Notes: generated from the sequence alone by a model not told the origin. Shown: positions 1-6,311, counted from the stretch's first letter. The stretch is 6,311 bases of DNA from Bacteroidales bacterium UBA4284 (GCA_002395925.1 DGVM01000066.1:1-6311), one strand, 5' to 3'. Made by a program: numbers and translations.

Positions 1-1157
1 GCCATGATGGCGCCGGTGCCGTATCCTGCGAGTACGTATTCGGAAATCCAGATAGGGATTGTTTCGCCCGAGAGAGGATTGATGCCGTATGCGCCGGAGA
101 ATACGCCGGTGACGGTCTTGGTCTGGGCCATCCTTTCGCGCTCGGTCTTTTTGCGGACCTCGCGTAAGTATTCCTCAACTTCTTCTTTGCGGTCGGCACT
201 GGTGAGCTGCTCCACCAGATCGCTCTCTGGTGCGAGCACCATGAAGGTAACGCCGAAAATAGTATCCACCCTTGTAGTGAATATGGTGACCGGAAGCTCG
301 CGGCCGTCGCATATAGTATTGAATACCACCTCAGTACCCTCGGACTTGCCTATCCAGTTACGCTGCATTTCCTTGAGGGAATCGCTCCAGTCGAGAGAGT
401 CGAGCGAATCGAGCAGGCGGCTGGCATACGCGGAGACACGCAGTTGCCACTGAGTCATCTTCTTCTGTTCGACAGGGAATCCGCCGCGCACCGACAGGCC
501 GTCCTTGACCTCGTCGTTGGCGAGTACCGTACCCAGGCCTTCGCACCAGTTGACGGAGGTTTCTCCCTGGTAGGCAATACGATATCGCATCAGTATGTCG
601 GACTTTGCCTTATCGTCGGCCGCCGCCCAGAGCTCGGGCGTCACGTCCTGATAGCCGGTGGTTTCGAACTTGTGAACAAGTTCTTCGATAGGGCGCGCCT
701 TGTCCTGGGCGGGATCGTACCAGCTTCCGAACATCTTGAGGAACGCCCACTGGGTCCATTTGTAGAAAGCGGGATCGCAGGTGCGTACTTCCCTGTCCCA
801 GTCGTATGAGAAGCCAATCCGGTCGAGCTGGCTGCGGTAGCGGGCTATATTCTCGGTGGTGGTCTTTTCGGGGTGCTGACCGGTCTGTATCGCGTACTGC
901 TCAGCAGGCAGGCCGAATGCGTCATAACCCATGGGATGCAGGACATTGAAGCCCTTGAGACGCTTGTAGCGGGAGTATATGTCGCTGGCTATGTATCCGA
1001 GGGGATGCCCTACATGCAGGCCTGCTCCGGAAGGATACGGGAACATGTCGAGTACGTAATACTTGGGACGGGAAGGGTCTTCCACCGCCTTGAAGGTCTT
1101 GTGCGAGGCCCACCAGGCCTGCCATTTGCTTTCGATTGACTTGAAATCGTAATCCAT
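1..1157 (-). CDS. leuS: Leucyl-tRNA synthetase, N-terminal 385 residues (3' end cut by window edge)
   Basis: Cytoplasmic class I aminoacyl-tRNA synthetase that charges tRNA-Leu with leucine. I translated the minus strand from the ATG at 1155-1157; the frame stays open to the left edge, so only the N-terminal part is seen. Landmarks: FPYPSG at residues 39-44, the class I HIGH motif as HVGH at 48-51, [14 protein letters not shown] at 74-87, VNWC at 202-205, TVLANDEV at 210-217 and MTQWQLR at 234-240. The CP1 editing domain is present, with the threonine-rich TTRVDT at 294-299, and the last visible residues are GYGTGAIM at 378-385. The editing aspartate expected shortly after this lies outside the window, as does the KMSKS loop. 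Residues about 147-197 form an insertion before VNWC that E. coli LeuRS lacks and that I associate with Bacteroidetes enzymes. The start lies 11 bp after the upstream gene's stop, and no separate promoter is visible, so co-transcription is likely. The leader is A-rich with no clear Shine-Dalgarno. Confidence 0.97.
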   Translation of the reverse strand, partial: MDYDFKSIESKWQAWWASHKTFKAVEDPSRPKYYVLDMFPYPSGAGLHVGHPLGYIASDIYSRYKRLKGFNVLHPMGYDAFGLPAEQYAIQTGQHPEKTTTENIARYRSQLDRIGFSYDWDREVRTCDPAFYKWTQWAFLKMFGSWYDPAQDKARPIEELVHKFETTGYQDVTPELWAAADDKAKSDILMRYRIAYQGETSVNWCEGLGTVLANDEVKDGLSVRGGFPVEQKKMTQWQLRVSAYASRLLDSLDSLDWSDSLKEMQRNWIGKSEGTEVVFNTICDGRELPVTIFTTRVDTIFGVTFMVLAPESDLVEQLTSADRKEEVEEYLREVRKKTERERMAQTKTVTGVFSGAYGINPLSGETIPIWISEYVLAGYGTGAIM

Positions 1158-1168
1158 ATATATTCTGT

Positions 1169-2497
1169 CTATTTTTTCTTTTCCAAGCGGAATTCAACAT
1201 TGAGCGACATCTGCGAACGGACTTTACGTCCTTTCACCCTTCCTGGTTTCCAGTCGGGAGATGCATTTATGACGCGCAAGGCCTCCTCCTCCAGAAGGGG
1301 ATGCGGACTGCGGACTGCATGCACATCGGTCACACGCCCCTTCTCGTCTATGATGAAATCGACCAGCACCCTCCCCTGAATGCCTTCACGGACAGCCTGA
1401 CGGGGATACTTGAGGTACTGGTAAACCCATTTGGTAAGGAACACTGCAGGATCGGTACTGCCCAGGAATGAAGGCTTGACGTCGCAGTCATAATAAGGGA
1501 CGGCGTCGGAACGTCCCGACAAGTACTGCCGGCGGGTATTCTCCGACGGATCAAACTCCGGAGCCTCACGCCCGGACTGCTCGATGATGAAGTTGTAAAT
1601 GTATTCCACTTCCCTCTCCATCCATTCGTATTCCAGGATGGAAGGGGTATCTTTTTCGGAATTGTATTCCGGATACATGCCCGACGTAAACATGACCGAA
1701 GGAATCTTGCGGTCGTAGAACATGCGGTGGTCGGAGGGGCAAGGCTCCAGCGCAACCAGCTCAGGCTTAACCGGTTGAAGCGTAGCCGAAAGGGCCGTCA
1801 CCGTGGCGTTGAGGTCGGCATTGGAAGCCGTGAAGGCATAGAAGCCGGAAGATCCGGTGCCGAGCATCTCAAGCTCTACCGCAACGTCGATGTCCTCCGC
1901 CTTGGGGAATGAGCGGTTGAGGAAATACCACGAGCCGGCACAATCGGGGACCGAAGCTCCGAATGCAGCAAGTATGACGCTTCTGCCGAGAAGCACCCGG
2001 TTGGTCACGAGGCGCCTGGCAAGCTGGATGAGCATGGCAAGGCCGGAAGCATTTCCGTTGGCTCCTGCGAAGACCTTCGTATAAGGCTCTCCGTTCAAGT
2101 TTACCGTCGCCGTGCCCAGATTGTCCAGGCGGGCATAAACTACGATGTACTTCTCTTTGAGGGAGCTGTCGGAGCCCGGGATGTATGCCGCCACGTTGCG
2201 GGAGCGAAGCGTATCGGCAGTGTCGCGGCTGATGCCGAAGAGATCGCCGTCGGACCCGTACAGAAGATCGGCGCCGGCCTGCTGGAGACGGTCCGACATA
2301 TATCGGGCAGCTTCCAGCTCTCCGTCGGAGCCAGCCAGACGTCCCTCGAGCGCCGCGCTTGCCAGGAAAGACACATCTTCTTTCATGGCCCGCACCATCT
2401 CGCTGTCATCGAGGTCGGAGTATGCAGGCGTACGGAACTGAGCCGCCGCGACAAGCGGCAGCAGCAATGCGAATATGGAAAGAATCTTCTTATTCAT
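1169..2497 (-). CDS. Secreted M28-peptidase-like protein with degenerate metal site, fused to a TonB C-terminal domain
   Basis: 442 residues. An N-terminal signal peptide (about 1-20, cleavage near AAA-QF) sends it to the periplasm. Residues about 40-310 follow the M28 aminopeptidase layout: [10 protein letters not shown] (50-59), [11 protein letters not shown] (118-128), GANGNASG (145-152), [13 protein letters not shown] (177-189), VELEM (207-211), SDH (255-257), IPSVMF (265-270) and NSEKDT (279-284). Compared with Aeromonas/Vibrio-type aminopeptidase from memory, the zinc ligands His, Asp, Glu, Asp, His become R123, G148, V183, E210, N279, and the catalytic Glu becomes S182; the second-shell Asp (D125) remains. 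Peptidase activity is therefore doubtful. Residues about 350-438 are a TonB C-terminal domain: YP at 364-365, [10 protein letters not shown] at 375-384, WKPG at 416-419 and a final SLNVEFRL strand. No proline-rich spacer or retained N-terminal anchor is evident. The ATG start overlaps the stop of the SPOR gene upstream, and leuS follows 11 bp downstream. The fold assignment is solid; the function is unknown. Confidence 0.9.
   Translation of the reverse strand: MNKKILSIFALLLPLVAAAQFRTPAYSDLDDSEMVRAMKEDVSFLASAALEGRLAGSDGELEAARYMSDRLQQAGADLLYGSDGDLFGISRDTADTLRSRNVAAYIPGSDSSLKEKYIVVYARLDNLGTATVNLNGEPYTKVFAGANGNASGLAMLIQLARRLVTNRVLLGRSVILAAFGASVPDCAGSWYFLNRSFPKAEDIDVAVELEMLGTGSSGFYAFTASNADLNATVTALSATLQPVKPELVALEPCPSDHRMFYDRKIPSVMFTSGMYPEYNSEKDTPSILEYEWMEREVEYIYNFIIEQSGREAPEFDPSENTRRQYLSGRSDAVPYYDCDVKPSFLGSTDPAVFLTKWVYQYLKYPRQAVREGIQGRVLVDFIIDEKGRVTDVHAVRSPHPLLEEEALRVINASPDWKPGRVKGRKVRSQMSLNVEFRLEKKK
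2490..2497 (-). other. 8-bp gene overlap suggesting translational coupling
   Basis: Read on the minus strand these bases are ATGAATAA. The ATG starts the M28-like/TonB gene, and the final TAA, in another frame, stops the SPOR lipoprotein gene. No Shine-Dalgarno is visible before the ATG, so ribosomes ending the upstream gene may reinitiate here. The overlap is seen directly; coupling is inferred. Confidence 0.85.
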
Positions 2498-3026
2498 TTA
2501 CCAGTATCCAGGTTTCCTTGGACGAATACGGAAGAGCCCTGATGCTGCGATAGGCAGCAAGGGCGTCGGCGACTCTGTTGCAAGGACTTACGAGTACCGC
2601 ACAAAGTGTGCTGCGATACTTGAGGACGTATGAATCGAAGCCGTCGGCGGCATATCTGTCGGAAAGTTTGCGGGCGTTGTGCTCGCTCGAAAACACCCCC
2701 GTAACAACGGCATAACGGCTGCGCAGCCTCGACTGGGGAATGTTGACGTAAGAAGAGGCCTTGTGATATTTGCCTATCAGCGTAAGGGTATCCAGTGCAT
2801 GGAGCGAATCTGCTTCGGCCTTGCGTACGGCGGCAATGGAATCGGCCCGGGCACGACTGACGGAGTCCTGGCGTGCGGCCTCGAGCCGGGCCGCAAGTTC
2901 CAGCCTGGCCCGCTTGGCTTCTATATCCTTGGAGCTCGGGCGACCGGCAAGGCCACGGAAGAAGTCGCATCCGCTTACAAGGGTAAGCATCAGCATGCAG
3001 GCAAACAAAAGGGACATCTTTTTCAT
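2490..3026 (-). CDS. SPOR-domain lipoprotein
   Basis: 178 residues from the ATG at 3024-3026. That start is chosen because it opens directly with MKKMSLLFA, a lipoprotein signal peptide ending in the lipobox VSGC (Cys20). An upstream in-frame ATG would add 19 residues, but those codons run across the promoter region. After the lipidated cysteine comes a charged, Ala/Arg/Glu-rich helical stretch at about 33-79, probably coiled coil. Residues about 104-175 form a SPOR domain (RYAVVTGVFSS, then ARKLSDRYAADGF, and a final ETWIL strand). SPOR domains of this family bind peptidoglycan glycan strands stripped of stem peptides, typically at division sites, so an outer-membrane-anchored, periplasm-facing wall-binding role is likely. 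Two cysteines in the domain (C142, C149) could form a disulfide. It is first in the unit leading to the M28-like/TonB gene and leuS, and its stop lies inside the next gene's start region. The specific biological role is not known. Confidence 0.9.
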   Translation of the reverse strand: MKKMSLLFACMLMLTLVSGCDFFRGLAGRPSSKDIEAKRARLELAARLEAARQDSVSRARADSIAAVRKAEADSLHALDTLTLIGKYHKASSYVNIPQSRLRSRYAVVTGVFSSEHNARKLSDRYAADGFDSYVLKYRSTLCAVLVSPCNRVADALAAYRSIRALPYSSKETWILVNE

Positions 3027-3032
3027 AAACTG

Positions 3033-3040
3033 CAAAGTTA
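3033..3040 (-). promoter_or_regulatory. Bacteroidetes-type -7 box for the SPOR-M28/TonB-leuS unit
   Basis: On the minus strand this reads TAACTTTG, an exact match to the Bacteroidetes housekeeping -7 consensus TAnnTTTG. Its last base is 6 bp before the SPOR gene ATG at 3026, so transcription would begin at or just before the start codon. A TTTG at 3067-3070 (minus strand) could be the -33 element, but its 26-bp spacing is longer than usual, so the upstream element is uncertain. Confidence 0.65.
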
Positions 3041-3052
3041 AGATAAAAATCT

Positions 3053-3060
3053 TATATTTG
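3053..3060 (+). promoter_or_regulatory. Bacteroidetes-type -7 box for the CapA-like gene
   Basis: The plus strand reads TATATTTG, an exact TAnnTTTG match. It ends 3 bp before the GTG chosen as the start of the CapA-like gene, so the transcript would have essentially no leader. No convincing TTTG -33 element is visible upstream on this strand. The 12-bp gap to the opposing -7 box means two polymerases could hardly occupy both at once. Confidence 0.6.
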
Positions 3061-3063
3061 CGC

Positions 3064-4128
3064 GTGCAAAAGAAGCTGCTCACCTTTTTAATACTCCTCG
3101 CCCTTTCATTCCCCGTCAGGGCTCAGTTGCTCTATTACCCCATGCCCAAAGCCCGTCCGCTTTTCAGCCTGACGGACACCACCAGCGTTTTCATTATCGG
3201 AGACGTAATGATGCACAGCCGCCAGCTGGAGCACGACCACGAATACTTTCTGAAGTATATCAGTCCTGCCATGAGCAGCTCCGATTTCTGCATCGCCAAC
3301 ATGGAGTTTTCCCTGGCCGGTCCGCCATATACCGGATATCCGGCCTTTTCCACCCCCGACTGGTATGCCGGGTATGTGGCCGGGTGCGGTGCAGACGTAT
3401 TCCTGCTGGCCAACAACCACGTCCTGGACAAAGGTCTCAATGGATTCCGACGCACACTGGGCACTTACGACCGTTTATGCGATTCTCTCGGTACGGTTTA
3501 TACCGGAGTTGGCGATGAACCCCTTATACTGCGGCGAAGGGGTCTCAGCATAGCACTTGTAAACTTTACCTACGGAACCAACATCGGGCCCGAAGTGTCC
3601 AGACCGGACGTCCTGCGCATGAGGCGCCCCGACGTCATGCGCTGCATTGGCAAGGCCAAGGAGGCCGGAGCCGATTTCATTGTCGCACTCCCCCACTGGG
3701 GCACCGAATACATGCTGCAGCACAATTCCACGCAGGAAGACTGGGCCCGGTGGCTTGCCGCACAAGGCTGCTGTGCAGTTGTGGGGGCACATCCCCATGT
3801 CGTCCAGGACACCACGCATATTGCCGGAACACCTGTCATCTACTCCATGGGGAATGCCGTTTCCAACATGAGTGCGATCAACACCAGGCTCGAACTTGCT
3901 GTGACGCTCCGTTTCGTTTACGACCGCGTCACAGGCGAAAAGAAGATGCTGGAGCCGCAGCTCGACTGGATGTGGTGCACCCTGCCGGGAATGCTTACCG
4001 GCAGTTATGCCACCATATTGATAAAAGAATGGGCCACCCGCCGCAGCGAATGGCTCAATCCTTCTGATTATGACAATATGATGGCGACGCTGGAACGGGT
4101 CCGGGCCGCCACCGGAATCGGCCTGTAA
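3064..4128 (+). CDS. Secreted CapA-family (PGA_cap) metallophosphatase-fold protein
   Basis: 354 residues from a GTG start. No ATG precedes the signal peptide in this frame within the intergenic region; the first in-frame ATG downstream (Met27) would remove the signal peptide MQKKLLTFLILLALSFPVRA, and upstream codons run through the promoter and the opposing gene. Motifs of the poly-gamma-glutamate capsule protein CapA family appear in order: GDVMMHS (46-52), NME (79-81), LANNHVLDKG (115-124), GVGD (148-151), LPHWGTEY (209-216), GAHPHVVQ (241-248) and YSMGN (260-264). The Asp, Asn and His residues likely to bind metal in this calcineurin-like fold are all intact. In Gram-positive bacteria CapA acts in poly-glutamate capsule anchoring or export, but no capBC-like genes are nearby, so the substrate here is unknown; a periplasmic phosphoesterase or polymer-processing role is plausible. 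It is divergent from the SPOR lipoprotein gene and convergent with the TPR gene. Confidence 0.9.
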   Translation: MQKKLLTFLILLALSFPVRAQLLYYPMPKARPLFSLTDTTSVFIIGDVMMHSRQLEHDHEYFLKYISPAMSSSDFCIANMEFSLAGPPYTGYPAFSTPDWYAGYVAGCGADVFLLANNHVLDKGLNGFRRTLGTYDRLCDSLGTVYTGVGDEPLILRRRGLSIALVNFTYGTNIGPEVSRPDVLRMRRPDVMRCIGKAKEAGADFIVALPHWGTEYMLQHNSTQEDWARWLAAQGCCAVVGAHPHVVQDTTHIAGTPVIYSMGNAVSNMSAINTRLELAVTLRFVYDRVTGEKKMLEPQLDWMWCTLPGMLTGSYATILIKEWATRRSEWLNPSDYDNMMATLERVRAATGIGL

Positions 4129-4131
4129 TTA
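4126..4131. other. Abutting convergent stop codons, no intergenic space
   Basis: The plus-strand TAA of the CapA-like gene (4126-4128) is followed directly by the complement of the minus-strand TAA of the TPR gene (4129-4131), giving TAATTA. I see no strong GC-rich hairpin with a T-tract on either side, so each transcript may run into the other gene before ending. Confidence 0.9.
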
Positions 4132-5448
4132 TTTGCCTGCCACTATTGCGTTGTACTTCTCGTACTTGGCTTTGAACTCATCGTCGGTACGGAAGCGGAA
4201 GCATGCATTCTTGAGGTACTCGGCGATACCCACCTTGGTGGTGTCGTCGGAGGTGAGGTCCATTGCTTTCTCGAAAGGAGGAATGCAGTTCTTGAGAGCC
4301 TCGACGAACTTGGCGTCCAGAATCTGGTACTTGGCATCGTTCATCTCGTTCTGAGCCTCCTCCTGATACTTGAGAGCGAGGTTGTACCAGAGTATGCCTT
4401 TGCCTATGTAACCGAAAGCATATGAAGGATCTATTTCGGAGCACTTGTCATATGCCGCAATTGCCTTGTCGGTGAGACCGAGCTTCTCGCAGATGTTGCC
4501 CTCGACATAGTAAAGGGATGCATTGCCGGGCTCGTTCTGCTTTGCCATGTCGAGAAGTTCGAACAGGCGGTCGGTGTTGCCGTTGGTTGTGAGATAATGG
4601 TTGATGAGACCAACGAGGATGCTCTGGCTCTGAGGGAATCTCTGGAATCCCTGCTCGAGATAGGCAGCGCTCTCGTCCTCATTGCCTTCCTTGCTTGCAA
4701 TGTCGGCAAGTTTGGAGAAGACTTCGCCGTCGGCGGAATAATAACCTGCATCGAGGCACTTACGGAAGCAGTTCTTGGCTTTTTCCATGGAGCCGGTAGC
4801 CCAGGCGGTGAAGCCGGCATTGTAGAGCGAGTTGGTATCGAGCTGGCACAGAGGAGAAGCGGCTGCAGCGGTGACTGCCTCTTCGAATTCCTCGGAAGCC
4901 TTTGCAAGATTGCCGAGAGTATAGGAAGCGTAGGCCTTCTCTACGAGCTTGCTGTTGATGGACTGCAGAGCAGTCTTGATATCCTTGGACTTGCTGCCCT
5001 TGACATCGAGCTCGGCTGCCTTGGAATATGCTTCCACTGCAAGAGGAAGTGCATTTTCCAGGATGGGTTTGGTAACCTCGATGAACATCAGACGGCCCTC
5101 GGGAGCATCGCTGTTGTAGTAGTAATTGTGGTTCTCATAGACCTCCTTGACATATTTCTGGCCTCCGAGCTCAACCCACTGGGCAGAAAGGGGTTTCTCG
5201 TTCAGGAGGAGCTGGAGCTCCTGCCTGGATGCACCTATCCAGCCGTTTCCTGCGGGGGAATCATTGGCAGAAAGGAGCGCCTGACCATATTTCATCCAGG
5301 TTTGTACTTTGGTTGCTTTCTTGGGATTCTCAGTGTCAGCCTTGGCCTTTTCGAGGGCCGAAGAAGCAGACGAGAGACTTTTCACCTGTGCGCATGCAAC
5401 AGTGGTGAATGCGGCCACAACGGCCAGAACCGTAAGTATTCGTTTCAT
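4129..5448 (-). CDS. Secreted tetratricopeptide-repeat protein
   Basis: 439 residues. The signal peptide MKRILTVLAVVAAFTTVACA is followed by Gln21, which suits type I cleavage after ACA. A lipoprotein reading at Cys19 (TVAC) is possible but weaker because the -3 residue is Thr. TPR-like helical pairs fill the rest: about 169-200, 207-237, 242-273, 276-307 and a near-canonical unit at 310-342 (YYVEGN, then KLGLTDKAIAAYDKCSEIDPS), with further helices to about 398. TPRs form superhelical scaffolds for protein partners, so a periplasmic or outer-membrane-associated scaffold is likely; there is no enzymatic motif. Seven cysteines lie in the mature part, unusual for an exported protein. The gene starts 21 bp after the gyrA stop without a convincing promoter or Shine-Dalgarno between them, so it is probably co-transcribed with gyrA. 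Its partner and function are unknown. Confidence 0.88.
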   Translation of the reverse strand: MKRILTVLAVVAAFTTVACAQVKSLSSASSALEKAKADTENPKKATKVQTWMKYGQALLSANDSPAGNGWIGASRQELQLLLNEKPLSAQWVELGGQKYVKEVYENHNYYYNSDAPEGRLMFIEVTKPILENALPLAVEAYSKAAELDVKGSKSKDIKTALQSINSKLVEKAYASYTLGNLAKASEEFEEAVTAAAASPLCQLDTNSLYNAGFTAWATGSMEKAKNCFRKCLDAGYYSADGEVFSKLADIASKEGNEDESAAYLEQGFQRFPQSQSILVGLINHYLTTNGNTDRLFELLDMAKQNEPGNASLYYVEGNICEKLGLTDKAIAAYDKCSEIDPSYAFGYIGKGILWYNLALKYQEEAQNEMNDAKYQILDAKFVEALKNCIPPFEKAMDLTSDDTTKVGIAEYLKNACFRFRTDDEFKAKYEKYNAIVAGK

Positions 5449-5469
5449 TTCTGTTATTAAGATATTGGT

Positions 5470-6311
5470 TTATTCACTTGCTTCTTCGCCGGCGGCAGGA
5501 ATCTCCTGCTCCTCTTCTTTGGGTACCGGGCAGACTGCGGCGATGGAGTCTCCCTCGCGTATGTTGATAAGCCTGACGCCCTGAGTAGCGCGTCCGGCGA
5601 CCCTGATATCGGTTACCGGCATGCGTATCGTGAGGCCGGACTTGTTGATGATCATAAGGTCGTTTTCTTCTGTTACGGACTTGATTGCAACAAGCGGGCC
5701 AGTTTTATCCGTGATGTTGATGGTACGCACGCCCTTGGCGCCCCTTGCAGTCTTGCGGTACTCCTCGGTATCGGTACGCTTGCCATAACCGTTCTCGCTG
5801 ACTACCAGCACAGTGCGTGATGCGTAATCGGCATCGGAAGGATTGGCGGAAAGGGCGCCGATGACCTCGTCGTCATCGTCGATATTTATGCCGCGCACAC
5901 CGCTGGAATTGCGTCCGAGTGAGCGGAGTTCGCTCTCGTCGAAGCGGCAGCAGCGGCCCTTGCGGGCTGCAATCATGATTTCGTGGCTGCCGTCGGTAAG
6001 CAGTGCGTCGAGAAGTTCGTCCCCTTCGCGGATGTTGATTGCACGTATGCCCTTGTTGAAACTGCGGGAATTGGTGTAGTCGGACAGGTCGGTCTTCTTG
6101 ATTACGCCCTTCTTGGTGACGAGTATCACGTAGCGCTCGACGCTCATGTCGGCATTCTTGGGAAGAGGGATGTTGAGGTAGGTGCGGATCTTGTCGCTGG
6201 CATCGATGGACAGCAGGTTCTGCACCGCCCTGCCCTTGGAGGTACGGGTGCCTTCGGGCAGCTCGTAAACCTTCTTGCAGTAACGTATGCCCTGGTCGGT
6301 GAAGAAGAGCA
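5470..6311 (-). CDS. gyrA: DNA gyrase subunit A, C-terminal 279 residues (5' end cut by window edge)
   Basis: GyrA is the breakage-reunion subunit of the type IIA topoisomerase that supercoils DNA using ATP hydrolysed by GyrB. Only the C-terminal beta-pinwheel, which wraps DNA, is present; the frame is open to the right edge. The first visible residues LFFTDQGIRYCKKVYELPEG and the following SKGRAVQNLL match the blade that comes after the GyrA box in E. coli GyrA, so the box itself and the catalytic tyrosine domain lie outside the window. Blade repeats are obvious from recurring motifs: KGIRAINIREGDEL, SGVRGINIDDDDEV, KGVRTINI and QGVRLINIREGDS, giving about five blades. ENGYGKRT is also characteristic of GyrA and makes it far more likely than ParC, whose C-terminal domain is more degenerate. 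The protein ends in a short acidic tail (KEEEQEIPAAGEEASE); such tails modulate wrapping in other gyrases. The TPR gene follows 21 bp downstream. Confidence 0.96.
   Translation of the reverse strand, partial: LFFTDQGIRYCKKVYELPEGTRTSKGRAVQNLLSIDASDKIRTYLNIPLPKNADMSVERYVILVTKKGVIKKTDLSDYTNSRSFNKGIRAINIREGDELLDALLTDGSHEIMIAARKGRCCRFDESELRSLGRNSSGVRGINIDDDDEVIGALSANPSDADYASRTVLVVSENGYGKRTDTEEYRKTARGAKGVRTINITDKTGPLVAIKSVTEENDLMIINKSGLTIRMPVTDIRVAGRATQGVRLINIREGDSIAAVCPVPKEEEQEIPAAGEEASE

Larger units (their letters stand above)
3032..3061. repeat. Imperfect 30-bp palindrome centred between divergent promoters
   Basis: The plus strand reads GCAAAGTTAAGAT, then AAAA, then ATCTTATATTTGC. The 13-bp arms match at 11 positions (the two mismatches are GT against TA), and the central TAAGAT-AAAA-ATCTTA is perfect. 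The dyad centre at 3046.5 coincides with the midpoint between the two -7 boxes, so the outer arms are the TTTGC ends of both promoters. It could be a symmetric promoter pair, an operator for a dimeric regulator, or both. Confidence 0.75.

Noticed and set aside
4..453. 149-codon open frame on the plus strand inside leuS
   Set aside because: It is antisense to a well-supported LeuRS reading frame with all expected motifs. The same applies to the plus-strand frames at 444-809 and 873-1139.
1348..1755. 135-codon open frame on the minus strand inside the M28-like gene
   Set aside because: It is an alternative frame of the same strand. The competing frame has a signal peptide and two recognisable domains, while this one shows none.
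1169..2497. Frameshift or gene decay as the explanation for the missing M28 metal ligands
   Set aside because: The frame is uninterrupted, the ligand spacing matches active enzymes, and a complete TonB C-terminal domain follows. Substitution under selection is a better explanation than decay.
2770..3063. 98-codon N-terminal extension of the CapA-like gene on the plus strand
   Set aside because: This extension is antisense to the SPOR lipoprotein, runs through both promoter boxes, and would bury the signal peptide in the middle of the protein. The GTG at 3064 fits better.
3027..3083. 19-residue N-terminal extension of the SPOR lipoprotein
   Set aside because: It crosses the -7 box and palindrome and would put the lipoprotein signal peptide away from the N-terminus. 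The ATG at 3026 gives a normal signal peptide with the lipobox cysteine at position 20.
3475..3839. Minus-strand open frames (114 and 89 codons) opposite the CapA-like gene
   Set aside because: Both are antisense to the region coding the HWGTEY and GAHPH motifs and have no features of their own.
4597..5460. Open frame of 287 codons on the plus strand
   Set aside because: It lies entirely antisense to the TPR gene, which has a signal peptide and clear repeats. Its translation shows no recognisable family features and looks like a frame kept open by the codon bias of the real gene.
5449..5469. Possible -7 box (TATCTTAA on the minus strand) before the TPR gene
   Set aside because: It differs from TAnnTTTG at two of the six fixed positions, and the gap to gyrA is only 21 bp, so a separate promoter is not supported.

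Overview
The window looks like core chromosome from a member of the Bacteroidetes, probably the order Bacteroidales. Three things point there: a LeuRS with the long insertion ahead of the VNWC motif that I associate with this phylum, signal peptides that end in Ala-Gln, and -7 promoter boxes of the form TAnnTTTG. The fairly GC-rich coding sequence suggests a lineage such as Alistipes or a relative, but this is a guess. There are six protein genes, two cut by the window edges, and almost no intergenic DNA. I see no mobile element, CRISPR array, tRNA or rRNA.

Left block (minus strand, read from 3026 down to 1): a three-gene unit made of a SPOR-domain lipoprotein, a secreted M28-peptidase-like protein fused to a TonB C-terminal domain, and leuS (N-terminal 385 residues only). 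The first two genes overlap by 8 bp and the second and third are 11 bp apart, so they are probably one transcript that joins cell-envelope functions to leucyl-tRNA synthetase.

Middle (plus strand, 3064-4128): a secreted CapA/PGA_cap-type metallophosphatase-fold protein. It is divergent from the SPOR gene. The 37 bp between them hold two -7 boxes placed symmetrically around an imperfect 30-bp palindrome, and both boxes lie so close to the start codons that the transcripts could be leaderless or nearly so.

Right block (minus strand, 6311 down to 4129): the C-terminal 279 residues of DNA gyrase subunit A (beta-pinwheel domain), then after 21 bp a secreted TPR-repeat protein. The TPR gene and the CapA-like gene converge with their stop codons directly abutting.

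The most interesting observation is that the M28-like protein keeps the fold landmarks and ligand spacing of M28 aminopeptidases but has lost or changed every metal ligand and the catalytic glutamate. It is a predicted pseudoenzyme, joined to a TonB C-terminal domain that lacks the usual inner-membrane anchor. Together with its coupled SPOR lipoprotein, this suggests an uncharacterised periplasmic binding or scaffolding module rather than a peptidase. That functional reading is inference.
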